Assembly: GCF_030269925.1 (NCBI RefSeq)
Contig: NC_085120.1
Location: 11,559,501 to 11,623,500, forward strand
Length of the DNA: 64,000 nt
Direction of reading: 5' to 3'
From: Bombyx mori
Lineage: Eukaryota > Arthropoda > Insecta > Lepidoptera > Bombycidae
The position numbers and the translations under genes were made by a program. Numbering within the stretch: position 1 is the stretch's first letter; every line of letters starts with the position of its first letter. The notes below the pieces were generated by a model. That model was given only the letters and a program-made list of their open reading frames with translations, did not search any database and had not been told where the DNA came from. Of the stretch, positions 30,796 to 42,065 are shown one piece after another.

Positions 30796-31011
30796 CTAGC
30801 GACCCGCCCTCGCTTCGCTTCGGAAATATTAAAACACACATGAAACCAAAAAAATAAAATATTTTTAAAAAAAAAAAAAGTAGCCTATGTTCATCAGGGA
30901 CAATGTCGGCTTCTAATGGAAAAAGAATTTTTCAAATCGGTCCAGTAGTTTCGGAGCCTATTCGAAACAAACAAACAAACAAATCTTTCCTCTTTATAAT
31001 ATTAGTATAGA
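30796..31011 (-). mobile_element. Non-autonomous Helitron, family B
   Basis: Minus-strand start TCTATACTAATATTATAAAG, end with the hairpin-capable gaagcgaagcgagggcgggtcg then CTAG. A/T flanks. Near-identical interior to 52918-53126. Confidence 0.82.
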
Positions 31012-31417
31012 TGTTCTAGTCGGATGCAAAAAATACTGTCAATTCTGAATGCAAAAAGGTTTGGAATCCATTAGAACTGGATTTATCTAAATGTTTGTAT
31101 TTAGTAGACAAAATACAAACCAGAGCTTTGGTATTCAATTAACCAGTAATTAATGTTTCGAAGATGTAAGACCAGCAGATAAGTTTAATTAAATAAATAA
31201 ATGTACAAAAGATTGTTTTTTTTTTCCGGTCACCGTATCGGAATCGCCAGCCACTGAGAAGGTCCGGCAAGAAAGTCAGTGGGCTAAAAAGATGTGATTA
31301 AAATTTTGTAACTGTCTGATTTCTCCAATTCCCGAAGGTTTCTTCATTGTGACCTACTTACTAGAAATATATGAATGTTCTTGTAAAATTTATTGTTCTT
31401 TTAATTACTTAAATGGG
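31012..31417. other. Mostly unassigned; small LINE scrap
   Basis: At 31230-31285 ccactgagaaggtccggcaagaaagtcagtgggct is a scrap of the L1-like 3' family. The rest is unassigned. Confidence 0.4.
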
Positions 31418-31645
31418 TGAAAATAATAATGAGTTTATTAAGAGAGTTTTAACTATTAATCTGAAGAAATGCTTTAGAGCAAGAGGTAGACCTAAGAAAA
31501 AATGGATGGATTGCGTGAAAGACGATCTGTGTAAGAGGGGAGTGAGTGAAGAAATAGTACTTATATGATAGAGGAGTATGGAAGGAGAAAACATGTTGCG
31601 CCGACACCAAGTGACTGGGAGAAGGGCAGGAGAATGATGATGATG
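31418..31645 (+). pseudogene. LINE reverse-transcriptase C-terminal relic
   Basis: agaggtagacctaagaaaaaatggatggattgcgtg encodes RGRPKKKWMDCV, followed by KDDLCKRGVSEE. It ends near gagaagggcaggagaatgatgatgatg. Same family as 5996-6225. Stops and frame changes are present. Confidence 0.7.
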
Positions 31646-31912
31646 CTTTATTTATTTATTTTTCATCAGCCACACAATACATATTGCACGCGAAAAAAGA
31701 AAAGATGCACAATAAGTAACAACAAGTAAAAAAATTGGTTTGTAACATAAGCCATGTGCGCACAACTAATCCGGGCAAATGTGCTAAGTACACAATGTTC
31801 ATTACAACTATAGGACAAGACAATACGATTACGAAAATAAATTCAACTTTTAAGGTAAGGAAGTAACAATCACAAATTAAATCACATCAAACAATTACAC
31901 TACCTATTCTTT
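31646..31912. other. AT-rich sequence, nothing recognised
   Basis: Begins with an atttattt run after the LINE tail. Nothing else assigned. Confidence 0.3.
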
Positions 31913-32350
31913 TTTTTATGATTGAACGATTACTGGTGGCCCGGAGGCCTTTCCAGTTTCACCAGGACAGGTGGGCGAGCAAAGGCTCAGCCAGGAGGGT
32001 GGGATTTGCTAACAGCTACCCGAGCGCCTCCGAAGGAGACCTAACAGCTCAGGAGCAGCTGCTTCGCGAATGAATCTACTACCGGATCGTAATCGCGACT
32101 CAGCAATGATTCATGGGTTAAGTTGCACGGCGAACTCTTTGTCGAGTTCGACGAGTACGGTTACCGGGGTCCCTAAGCCTGCTCCTAGTGTTAGAGCTGA
32201 AGGCGTCTAATGCAAAGGTTATTAGGTCTGATGGATCCGTAAGGACGTGTCTAGGGCGTCGACGGTGACTGGCTCCTGCGTGGTCAGGATTCGGGGAGTA
32301 GTCAGCGGCGGCAACGATAAGGCGATTATCATGACGACTACCTGTTTTAC
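31913..32350 (+). repeat. Long copy of the 'tttcaccaggacaggtggg' LINE-related repeat
   Basis: Starts ttactggtggcccggaggcctttccagtttcaccagg. It continues through gctaacagctacccgagcgcctcc, then gaactctttgtcgagttcgacgag and ggttaccggggtcc, as in the L1-like 3' family at 52.14 kb. GC-rich. Confidence 0.6.
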
Positions 32351-32682
32351 CATTGACTTGGAGGATGGTTACTACCTATACAATAAGGTTAAGTGTTAAA
32401 AACTGATTTGCCTACAGCTTGCACGGTAGACAGTTTCTCTCACTAATAGAAATAAGCAATGTGCCTTATTAACAAAGAGTGAGTGAGTACGTTATTAGTC
32501 AGTTTCCTGTCGTACAAACATAATATTGTTAGAGAATAGCAAAATTTCCAGGGCGAAATAACAATACTTGCGCGGCGACGAATGTAGTGACTTGTTTTGA
32601 CGAAAATATTCAAATAATTATCGAATATAAATTTCTCTATTTTACATGGTACGATTATTATTTTAACAGAACAACAACTATA
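32351..32682. other. No recognised feature
   Basis: An 89-codon minus ORF here has no motif and I do not support it as a gene. Confidence 0.35.
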
Positions 32683-32927
32683 CTGGTGGTAGGACCTCTT
32701 GTGAGTCCACACGGGTAGGTACCACCGCTCTGCCTATTTCTGCCGTCAAGCAGTAATGCGTTTCGGTTTGAAGGGTGGGGTAGCCGTTGTAACTATACTG
32801 AGAACTTAGAACTTATATCCCAAGGTGGGTGGCGCATTTACGTTGTAGATGTCTATGGGCTCCAGTAACCACTTAACACCAGGTGGGCTGTGAGCTCGTC
32901 CACCCATCCAAGCAATAAAAAAACAAA
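32683..32927 (+). repeat. Bm1 SINE, head-less body
   Basis: Begins ctggtggtaggacctc and ends ccatccaagcaataaaaaaac. Confidence 0.9.
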
Positions 32928-33675
32928 AAAAAAACAATGCAATTAATTTTGATAACAAGAAAGTAATATTATAAGTTTTTTTTAATTGAGTTCACATAAA
33001 AACAATGATTAAAATTTGGTTTATAATAATTTGCTCAAAACTGATGTTTTCATCGAAGAAGCTTATTCATTTCTCTAAAACTATATTTTGTTTAATAAGT
33101 TAGTGTTTCAATAGTATAAGTACCTATTGTTTTGTAGATTAATATGAAATAAAAGGTGGGAGTAGATCAAAATATTTTTAAGCGATCGCCTGGTAAGTCT
33201 AAAACAATAATTGATGACTTTCGCCACTGTTCAAAGGACCCAGGTTTGATTACAACAAAGTAAAAAGGAGCTTGATAGTCGGTAAAGTTGTCCTTATTTT
33301 GGTCTCATTCATCTGTTTCTAGTATCCATAGCTCGTCATTTAAAAACTTTTATTTTAGAAATATTTTATAGACATATTTACAGTATATTTTTAATAGTAA
33401 TAAAGACGTAATTAAAGTAGATCGTGTTTCGTCATTTTCGAAGATGATTGAGAAGATATTTTGCCGGTATCGCAAACTTTCTTCTACTAATTTTACTTAT
33501 TTTGTAATAATCGTAATTAAGACGTAAATTTGTGCATACTATACATATATGTATGTACGAGTATATATGTATGAGTGTGTATTTGTGTTTATATACCTAT
33601 ATATATTTCAATCGATAGGTACAGCGCGTGCAATTCGTTTCCAAATGATTCTTATCCACCTGATGTGATGGTTGT
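32928..33675. other. AT-rich sequence, nothing recognised
   Basis: Includes alternating purine-pyrimidine runs near 33540-33605. No gene. Confidence 0.4.
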
Positions 33676-33812
33676 CTTGTGATGGTTGTCTAGAAGAGAT
33701 CAATCTTAGCGATAAGACCGCCAATTGTACATTTTTTTGTATTTAATGTTTTGCAATTTTTTTTTTAATGTACAATAAAGAATACTCTCTCTCTCTCTCT
33801 CTCTCTCTATTT
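33676..33812 (+). repeat. LINE 3' UTR with (CT)n tail
   Basis: gatcaatcttagcgataagaccgccaattgtacatt and gtacaataaagaatact match the common lepidopteran LINE 3' UTR. It includes an AATAAA signal and is followed by (ct)n at 33786-33810. Confidence 0.65.
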
Positions 33813-34399
33813 TTATTATATGTACTCATTTAATGATAATTTTAATTGAGGTCAGTATTAAAGTAAGCACCGAGATTTTCAAGCAGTGAAATTGCATCCA
33901 AAGCGACCTAAAAGTTATGACGTTTTAAAAACTTGCGAAAGACAAAAAACTTTTTATACTGCTCATTGACAATCCCTAACGGCATGTTTTAACTATATTT
34001 AAATAAACGCTAAATAAAAAAATCGGTGTTCGGAAGAGCCACCACATACGATTTGACTAAACGTAATGTTCGCACCGATTTGCGCTTGTTCCAATAACGC
34101 GAGACTGTTCCCTGTTACCCACGCTTCTTATTTACATTACAATTAAATTCCTAGATGTACTACAGACGGTTCTACAACTCTAATAACTTTAGGATTATAG
34201 CATTCTGTAAATTACGTTCAGTATAATTTATTGTAATGTTTCGAAATCTCATTCTCGTCTCCGCATTTTAAGTTATGAACGCCAAAATATAATGGTAACA
34301 ACGGCTTATTAAATCGTAATTATAGTAGTTAAATTTGATTGACTCATTAATTTTATTGTTTCGTAAGTTTTTTTTTTTTTCGTTTTAAATAAATCAATC
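33813..34399. other. No recognised feature
   Basis: AT-rich. If the exon candidate at 34406 is real, this is the start of its first intron. Confidence 0.3.
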
Positions 34400-34405
34400 A
34401 CTCAC

Positions 34406-34620
34406 CATTGAAGGAACTCGAGATTCCGATCGGAGATAATTCCATACGTTCAAATATAACGATCACATAGGCACAAACACGTCCACATCACTTCATTTTC
34501 AGTGTGTCTGGTTACGATCGCGTTTGGGCTGCTCTGGGCGGGCGTGACAATCGCTCCGGTCGGAGATCCGAACGCTTGTGGCCGCTGCGTGTGAAACCCC
34601 TCCCCCGCGCACCCTCCATC
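34406..34620 (-). promoter_or_regulatory. Candidate host promoter and first exon
   Basis: A CpG-rich block (34500-34620: gatcgcg, gggcgggcgtg, ccggtcgg, cccccgcgc) stands in AT-rich DNA and is not a repeat seen elsewhere here. On the minus strand just downstream is a strong splice donor, CAATG|GTGAGTGA, with the exon ending at 34406. An ATG at about 34445 opens a short frame (MELSPIGISSSFN) into the donor in phase 1, but its Kozak context is weak and it may be 5' UTR. Later exons would lie toward lower coordinates. None was found in this window. Confidence 0.3.
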
Positions 34621-35058
34621 CATGGTGCCATCATCTTTGCCGTTCTATTAACATAAAAATATTTTCGCGACCGTATTGCGCAATGCATAGTTGTTTAATT
34701 ACTAGCGGTAGGGCGCATTGCGAGGCGCTCAGATTAATACGATCCTACATATTTGGACCGCGACTAGTCATTCTATCAGGTGTGAAGGTGGGACAACCGT
34801 TGTAAAGTAAAGCTTTAACCTCATGATAGACGGAATCGGTTTTTATGATATTTGCGAGTTTCAGTAACAACTTATGAAGTAGTAAGCCCATTTGGGCATC
34901 TAATCCGCAATCTAATAATTGCGCAATCCAGAAAATTGGCTATCCTTGGAGGAGGTCTTTACCCGAGGAGGAGTTCTTGCAAGTGGGAAATAATACCTAA
35001 TATTATTGAACAGATACATTATTTATTAGTTAAGAATTGCATTAATTGCATTGATTGA
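34621..35058. other. No firm feature; possible Bm1 scrap
   Basis: caggtgtgaaggtgggacaaccgttgtaa near 34778 resembles the Bm1 body. The rest is unassigned. Confidence 0.3.
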
Positions 35059-35460
35059 TGTCGTCGTGGCCTAAAGGATAAGACGTCCGGTGCATTCGTA
35101 TGAAGCGATGCACCGGTGTTCGAATCCCGCAGGCGGGCACCAACTTTTCTAATGAAATACGTACTCAACAAATGTTCACGATTGACTTCCACAGTGAAGG
35201 AATAACATCGTGTAATAAAAATCAAACCCGCAAAATTATAAATTGCGTAATCACTGGTGGTAGGACCTCTTGGGAGTCCGCACGGGCAGGTACCACCACC
35301 CCGCCTATTTCCGCCGTGAAGCAGTAATGCGTTTCGGTTTGAAGGGTGGGGCAGCCGTTGTAACTATACTTGAGACCTTAGAACTTGTATCTCAAGGTGG
35401 GTGGCGCATTTACGTTGTGGATGGTGGGCTCCAGTAACCACTTAACACCAGGTGGGCTAT
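35059..35460 (+). repeat. Bm1 SINE, head to body, 3' truncated
   Basis: Head gtcgtcgtggcctaaaggataagacgtccggtgcattcg with B-box ggtgttcgaatcccgc. The body runs to accaggtgggct and lacks the usual gtgagctcgtcc and poly-A end. Confidence 0.92.
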
Positions 35461-35720
35461 AATATCTAAAAAATGATCAACTTACATAATAATATTTATA
35501 GCTAATAATGTCCTTCACTACTATCTTTTAGATGCTTTAACTCAAGAATTACCGTGCAATTAATTTGCTTTACGAATCCATTACTTTTAAATCTGAAAGG
35601 CTCACTCCAGCTTAACCTCAGATCACTACATCCTCTGCACGTCTACGCTTTGAAAAATCGTACGAGCCTCAATTGAAAATATTATCTAAGCACATTTTCA
35701 TTTTGTTCATCGTTTTTTTT
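35461..35720. other. No recognised feature
   Basis: AT-rich spacer. Confidence 0.3.
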
Positions 35721-35930
35721 TTATCCTACCTAAGCTGAGAGCCTTGAGAGGCTATATCAGCGTAACCTTAACTAGTAGGTGACCTCACGGGGCTCAAACC
35801 TGACGACGTTGCTAACACGAACCCTAGCAAGAGCCGTGCTTCGCAAAATCTACCACCGGATCGGAAACGCGACCCACTGAGAAGATCCGGCGAGAAACTC
35901 AGTGGGCTGTGTCTATGGGTTGCATAGTAC
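35721..35930 (+). repeat. L1-like LINE 3' region fragment
   Basis: Well-preserved blocks: gagccttgagaggctat, gtgacctcacggggctcaaacctgacgacgttgctaac, ccggatcggaaacgcgaccc and aaactcagtgggctgtgtctatgggttg. Confidence 0.75.
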
Positions 35931-35994
35931 GCTTAATGTTTCGAATACCGCAGCGGAGAAGATATCCAACAATAAACATAGTCATGGTAATGAC

Positions 35995-36300
35995 AGCTTT
36001 TTCTCCCTACCTAAGCACTAGTAGGTAGAGACGCTACTCCAGCTACGCACGGTTTGTTACGTATGTTCATGAATCTCAAGCTAGAAGGACTTGCTAACAC
36101 TGGTCCTAGCAAGGGCAGTGCTTCGCTGTATCTACGGATGGATCGGATTCCCAACCCACTGAGAAGATCCGACGAGAAACTCAGTAGACTGTGTCTGTGG
36201 GTCACACGTCGAACTTTTCGAGATTTTCGCCGAGAACAGTGACCACTGCTTGGAGTACTTAAACGCTGAGTATGGATCGGGAGGATTCGATAGTATGTGT
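35995..36300 (+). repeat. L1-like LINE 3' region fragment, diverged
   Basis: A second, more decayed copy in the same orientation 65 bases on: cttgctaacactggtcctagcaagggcagtgcttcg, gagaagatccgacgagaaactcagtag and gagaacagtgaccactgcttgg. Confidence 0.7.
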
Positions 36301-36417
36301 TGAGGTTGACAGCCGCTTTGTATTGCCCCTTTACCTGGACCAGAAATGTAGGTCGAGGCTACCATAATGACATCTTCATAATGAATGTCGAAGTGCATGA
36401 CGGATTCGAATTGCAAG

Positions 36418-36645
36418 ATCTGTGAGTCCACGCGGGTAGGTACCACCACCCTGCCTATTTCGGCCGTGAAGCAGTAATGCGTTTCGGTTTTAAGGGTGGG
36501 GCAGCCGTTGTAACTATACTTGAGACCTTAGAAAATATATCTCAAAGTGGGTGGCGCATTTACGTTGTAGATGCCTATGAGCTCTAGTAACCACTTAACA
36601 TCAGGTAGGCTGTGGGCTCGTTCACCCATCTAAGCAATAAAAAAA
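36418..36645 (+). repeat. Bm1 SINE body
   Basis: gtgagtccacgcgggtaggtacc to cacccatctaagcaataaaaaaag. The first few bases of the usual body start are missing. Confidence 0.88.
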
Positions 36646-36731
36646 GAATTCATTGACGCCTGTAGCATAATATTAAGTTTGAAATTGAAATATCAATTGT
36701 AGTGATACAAACTTATTTACTTTCAAAATAT

Positions 36732-37001
36732 AAATAATAGTTTAAAAAACTAACAAAATACGCTTTTATAGAAAATCCAACTACAAATTTGAATTAAAAA
36801 TAGTGTAAGAAAAAATGAAAAAAAGCGTGGGGTGCTTTTCAGGATATTATCAAAATAATCCTTCTACTCATATCTGATCATAAAATATTTATAACTACTG
36901 ACACCATGCATTTTTAATTCAAATTTATTAAAATTTATATTCTATTGTTTAGTTGGATTTTCTATAAAAGCGTATTTTGTTAGTTTTTTAAACTATTATT
37001 T
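36732..37001. mobile_element. Fold-back MITE with 52-bp perfect TIRs
   Basis: 36732-36783 is the exact reverse complement of 36950-37001. A second inner pair (aaatttgaattaaaaa at about 36785, inverse at about 36911) extends the fold-back. The element is 270 bp with no coding capacity. A rearranged relative lies at 56308-56532. Confidence 0.85.
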
Positions 37002-37666
37002 GTTTTTCATTTTTTAGTTGAATTTCAATTTTTTCAATATATATTTTTCGTTTTTTTTTTAAGTATGGAATTGTCATCGGTCCTTAATAAGTATACCAAA
37101 TTTCGAGTTAATCCGACGTTTTGAAGGGGGTCAAAATCATGTTCAAAGATTCAGTTACATACTAACATACATTCGTCTGAAGCTAATAAAAGCGTGTTAA
37201 TAAATAGTCAGTATAGTGCTTATTACCGTTCGAGTTTCAAATCTCGAAAATCAAAATGACCTGTCAAAGACGTCAGCACTTGTTTACCGAAGCAGCAAGG
37301 GAAACGAAATAACATGGATCACATAAATAAGGCTCTGAGAGAGCGGTCCGAACGTGTATTTTTCTTGAGAGAATTTAGTGTTTTCTTACTAAGCGACCGG
37401 GGTCGATGACCTTTGTCAACTAGTTTGACGTGTTGCAGTCTAAGCGTTTTGGTGATTTATGAAATGACTGATTTTTTTGCAGTTAAACAACCCACTAAGC
37501 GTTAGATGAATGTTTGTGTCCGTAGACAGTTCAACCTAAAGCGTATGCCAGCTTCAAACATATGGTTGAAGTCTCAAAGACCTACATATTTATAATAAAT
37601 TTATATAGTATAATAGTTTTTGCATTTTTGCGACAGAAATGATTCTGTAAAATGAGGAATTGCGCC
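37002..37666. other. No recognised feature
   Basis: Unassigned, mixed composition. The part around 37200-37470 is less AT-rich. Confidence 0.35.
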
Positions 37667-37914
37667 TTTTTTTTTTTTTGATTGCTTCGATGTGTGGACG
37701 AGCTCACAGCCCACCTGGTGTTAAGTGGTTACTGGAGCTCATAGACATCTACAACGTAAATGCGCCACACACCTTGAAATATAGTTCTAAGGTCTCAGTA
37801 TAGTCACAACGGCTGGCCCACCCTTCAAACCGAAACGCATTACTGCTTCACGGCAGAAATAGGCGGGGCGGTGGTACCTACCCGTGCGGACTCACAAAAG
37901 GTCCTACCACCAGT
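37667..37914 (-). repeat. Bm1 SINE, head-less body
   Basis: tttttttttttgattgcttcgatgtgtgg at the A-rich side, ctaccaccag at the other. Confidence 0.9.
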
Positions 37915-38519
37915 ATAAAGCCTATCAAGTTACTATGATTTAAATTATTGTGAGTGAAATTTTAAATTATATCAAATACTTAATTAAAAGAAATATCAAA
38001 TCTAAACACTCACCTGTTGAAAAATCACCGAAAGAACTCGCTATCAGAGTCTTCGTAAAGTCAACAAAAGTTAATTTATCTGCAATGGCGACCCGTTCAT
38101 TAATTATTTCAGTTTCAAAAGTTGAATTAATAAGTTTGGCGTAGCAGTCCTATTAAAATTTGAAGTGTACAAAGGGCGCGGAAGAAGTATTTTAAGACAT
38201 TAAGGACGATTGGTCTCGTTGAGGAGTTGAAATCTAAATTCAGAATAAGCCCGTTAGGAGCAATAGTTCGTGATGTTGACCATCTAACACCAAAAAGCAG
38301 AGCCTGAATATTACATTTTGGCTTACATACTTACTCGTTCAAGACAATATTGAGTTATTTAGTTCGAGCTCATCCGTAATTTTGTTACTTTGTAACTTAT
38401 AACTTAAAAGATTCAAGATGTTATTGGTTGCAGGGTAGGATACCCTGTGAGCCCATATTGTGCTCATGTTGTGAGCACACACGGACAAGTGACGTCGTTT
38501 TGCCCATTTCTGCCGCAAA
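37915..38519. other. Unassigned; possible old Bm1 near the end
   Basis: gcacacacggacaagtgacgtcgttttgcccatttctgccgc (38475-38516) is a heavily decayed Bm1-like stretch. The rest is unassigned. Confidence 0.3.
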
Positions 38520-38559
38520 ACAGTTAAGCGTTCGTAATAGATGGCGCTGATAGCTGTGG

Positions 38560-38875
38560 CATAAGACTAACTTGATGTCTCACCGCGGTGGCTATTCACA
38601 ATTTATGACATCTTATCTAGAGCCATTGTGTTCATCGATAGCCCGTTTCCAGAGAAATTTTTTGCCACGTACCATCCGGCTTTGGAATGAGCTCTTCTCC
38701 ACAGTGTTTCCCGAGCACTATGGACATGTGCTTCTTCAAACGAGGCTTGTGGAGAATATGAAACGGTAGGCAGCAGCCTGGCTCTGCCCTTGGCATTGTT
38801 GACGTCCATGAGCGACGGTAGCCACTCCCCATCAGGTGGGCCGTATGCTCGTCGTCTGCCTACTTTAAGTATAAT
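38560..38875 (+). pseudogene. Non-LTR retrotransposon ORF C-terminus plus 3' UTR
   Basis: The frame 38572-38769 reads SYLEPLCSSIARFQRNFLPR and then TIRLWNELFSTVFPEHYG, the conserved end of a Jockey/CR1-like RT ORF. The stop is followed by the family's 3' UTR (ggcagcagcctggctctgccc, catcaggtgggccgtatgctcgtc). A minus-strand relative is at 45930-46255. All upstream RT and endonuclease domains are missing, typical of 5' truncation. Confidence 0.75.
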
Positions 38876-39119
38876 GAGCTGTTGAAAAATATGATTAGAT
38901 TAGTCGACTGTCGAAAATTACAACTGACCTGTTTCCCTGCAACACGTTCACTATTCAAAAGCATTAGTACGCAGCGTCGGTCGGCGTTCAGATCATTCAC
39001 GGTCATAGTTGCCACGTAACAGGTTGTACAGAAACAAATCATTTACGTTCAAGACTACATTTTAAAGTCGAAACATCGGAAATACTGTAAAGTGAACAAA
39101 AAAAACACGTAATTAACTA

Positions 39120-39262
39120 TACTTGTAACTATACTTGAGATTTTTGAACTTATATCTCACGATGGATGGCGCATTTACGTCGTAGATATCTATGGGCTCC
39201 AGTAACCACTTAACACCAGGTGGGCTGTGAGCTCGTCCACACATACAAGCAAAAAAAAAACC
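39120..39262 (+). repeat. Bm1 SINE 3' half
   Basis: actatacttgagatttttgaacttatatctcacgatgg to gtccacacatacaagcaaaaaaaaaacc. Confidence 0.85.
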
Positions 39263-40152
39263 GTAAAGCTAGTTCCAATTATAAACACGACTCCTCTCAA
39301 AAGTTATAACTTTTGAATTTTTTAACTATCCCAAGTTATTGGAGAAGCTAATGGCAAAGCTTGTATTTGATATAGGGACCTCGGTTGTATTTTTTCGCGT
39401 TGTCTGAGGTAGAAATTCCGAAATAATCTCCAACTCATATCTAAGATATAGTTATTATATACTTTAAGACAGTTCCTTTAAGAGATTTTTCTTTTTAAGA
39501 TCACAACCCATCCAAGCGACTGTTGCAACCCATAGATACCAGATGTGTGCAAATTGTTTCTGCGCAGTTCAAGAAAATTTAATAAATCGAATGAATTCTA
39601 TCCGATCTAGTGATTCTATTGAAAAAGTTATATAACGCTCAATAAACTGGGCGTTCAACGATGTGACCCATTTTACGCTTTATCCGCTACCAAATTACAT
39701 GTGATGATTGGAGATAAAGGAATTTTACGTCGGTATTTTAATGGTTTTTTCGCTTTTTTGGTGTTCAACTGATTCTTACTTACGAAAAGGCGTTAACGCC
39801 TAGAAAAATAAAAGTACTTTATTTCGTTTCCTTTTCCATTTCTAAAAATGGACCGAGCTTGAGAGCCAGCTTGTGTTAAGCGATCACCAGCGCCATGAGT
39901 TAGTAAGTAGTTTCTATATAGCCTTGTTCTTGAAGCTGGTGTTTTTGAATCACTGACATGTCCCTCTTCAAACGAAGTTAATGAATCCTCAATGTTATGC
40001 AGCAACTCAGTTATGCCTCTGACATTGTCAATGTCGATGATCGTGGTAATTACTAAATGCAAAAAAGGGCTTGGGGAAAGAGATACCTTCCAAACGGGCA
40101 CACAGATACCAATTAGCGTTAGTAAGCAGGAATAACATGAAACACGAAAATG
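39263..40152. other. No recognised feature
   Basis: A 102-codon minus ORF (39793-40101) lacks recognisable motifs. No repeat was identified with confidence. Confidence 0.35.
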
Positions 40153-40562
40153 AGTCGTCGCGGTTTAAGGGATAAGACGTCCGGTGCATTCGTGTTGAGC
40201 GATGCACCGGTGTTCGAATCCCAGGCGGGTACCATTTTTTCTGATGAAATACGTACTCAACAAATGTTCACGATTGACTTCCACGATGAATGAATAACAT
40301 CGTAATTAGCGTAATTACTGGTGGTACGACCTCTTGTGAGTTCGCGCGGGCAGGTATCACCACCCTGCCTATTTCTGCGTGAAACAGTAATGCGTTTCGG
40401 TTTGAAAGGTGGGGCAGCCGTTGTAACTATACTTGAGACCTTAGAACTTATATCTCAAGGTGGGTGGCGCATTTACGTCGTAGATGTCTATGGGCTCCAG
40501 TTACCACTTAACATCAGATGGGCTGTGAGCTCGTCCAACCCATCTAACCAATAAATAAAAAA
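40153..40562 (+). repeat. Bm1 SINE, full length
   Basis: Head gtcgtcgcggtttaagggataagacgtccgg with ggtgttcgaatccc, linker deleted for several bases (aacatcgtaattagcg), then the complete body to caataaataaaaaatg. Confidence 0.9.
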
Positions 40563-40940
40563 TGTGTGGTGTCGTGGGACACCGGATAAGAACGAAGTTC
40601 CTTATTATAAAAATATTAATTTTAAGTTATATTCGTGGTATAAAGAAAATAAAACTGGAGGTTTCGCAACAACCCACGGTTATTCGGTAACGTGTGAACT
40701 TATATTGTGGTACACTTCATTCACGGTTGTTTGAATAAGAGTTAATGTATTGCGCAAACGAACGCTCTGAGATCGTGGTCAATGAATGATAAAAAAATAT
40801 GTTATTTTTTGTACGTTATTAGAAAGTTAAGTCGTACACTGTTTGCATTACTAATAAAAATCTTACGTTATGGACGTTTTTTCCCGGTTAGGGTACCCCT
40901 CTGCATTTTCCCATAAGGAACTTCGTTCCAATAAAAATAA
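40563..40940. repeat. Unclassified element with inverted end motifs
   Basis: gaacgaagttccttat at 40590-40605 is inverted exactly at 40913-40928, and ccggataag/ccggttaggg motifs lie outside or inside. It may be a small DNA element of about 350 bp. No coding capacity. Confidence 0.4.
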
Positions 40941-41209
40941 AAATATATCTATTTATATAAAAACAATTGAAAACATGTTACTTGAATGACTTAAAACTAA
41001 GCAACTTATGTTATTTCATACAATTCACGATATAAGGGAATGAAGTGCACGTCTACTCTTTTCTATTTACGTATATCTTTTTGTTCACGGGATAGACTAC
41101 TAGGTAACTGCCCTGGTGGCAATTGGTCGCAGCAAGCCATGATTACAATACTGGTAAAGGCGAACGAGCTCACCATCTGCTGCTAAAAGAACCAAGGTAC
41201 CACTTTCGT
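40941..41209. other. No recognised feature
   Basis: Unassigned spacer. Confidence 0.3.
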
Positions 41210-41490
41210 TTTGCCAATACCAGCCATACCTTCATCATCGTTATCCTGCCCTTCTCCCAGTCACCTGGGGTCGGTGCAACATGTTTTTTCCTTCCATACT
41301 CTTCTATCATATACCATTTCTTCGCTCACTCCCCTCCTACCCATATCGTCTTTCACACAATCCATCCATTTCTTCTTAGGTCTACCTCTTCCTCTAAATC
41401 CTTCCACATTCATAGTTAACACTCTCTTGACAACCTCATTTTCATTTCGTCCATACCAGCCATACCTTCGATATCCAATAAATCATCCAA
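41210..41490 (-). pseudogene. LINE reverse-transcriptase C-terminal relic
   Basis: The reverse complement contains agaggtagacctaagaagaaatggatggattgtgtg, encoding RGRPKKKWMDCV. Before it is ggtatggacgaaatgaaaatgagg (the RNENE block). It ends at catgttgcaccgaccccaggtgactgggagaag. Same family as 5996 and 31418. Frames are broken. Confidence 0.7.
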
Positions 41491-41870
41491 ATAGCGAAAC
41501 CCAATTCTAAAAATAACGCAAACCCAAAACTAGACTCATTACCATGTGCGTAATACGAAAAAAAAAAAAAAGAAACGGGAGTTAAATCCGTAATACAATA
41601 CAATCAAAACGAGATTGGCTCTTGCCCAACCAAAACTGTAGTATCTAAAGTAGGAACGGCCGAAACAGAAATATCTCCTTTGATAGCCGAGCATAATTGT
41701 ACATTCCTTCTGTCCTCGGTGTCATAGATCAGAAATTTAATTAGATGGCTATTTTAATCGGATCTGATCCGACCACTGGAAATAAACAAAATATAAAATA
41801 TCTGTATCGTTTTCCTTAATTCCCGGTTTTTTGTTGTTGTTCACGTCAGAAAATGCGTCTATATCGGGTA
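41491..41870. other. No recognised feature
   Basis: AT-rich. Includes an A-run at 41560. Confidence 0.3.
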
Positions 41871-42065
41871 ATTGGGACGGCGGGATGGATGTAATGTGCT
41901 CTACGTCAACCCTGTCCTGCCGTCTCAATAGCCCCGACTGGGCTCCGGCCCGGTCCGAGGTAGGGCGCCGGTTGTGAGCGGCAGGAGTTTTTAGTGAGGT
42001 TCAACTCCCACATACGCCACCTGCCGCGCGAGTGGGGATCCGGCGATTTTTTCCTGTGGAAAAAA
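41871..42065 (+). repeat. GC-rich R1-clade-like LINE 3' region
   Basis: gcaggagtttttagtgaggttcaactcccacatac and gtggggatccggcgattttttcctgtggaaaaaaataaaa. It ends A-rich. A minus-strand piece of the same family is at 53811-53880. Confidence 0.55.

Noticed and set aside
35059..35135. tRNA gene
   Set aside because: A- and B-box-like motifs are present, but the sequence continues into a Bm1 body. It is the SINE head, repeated in several copies.
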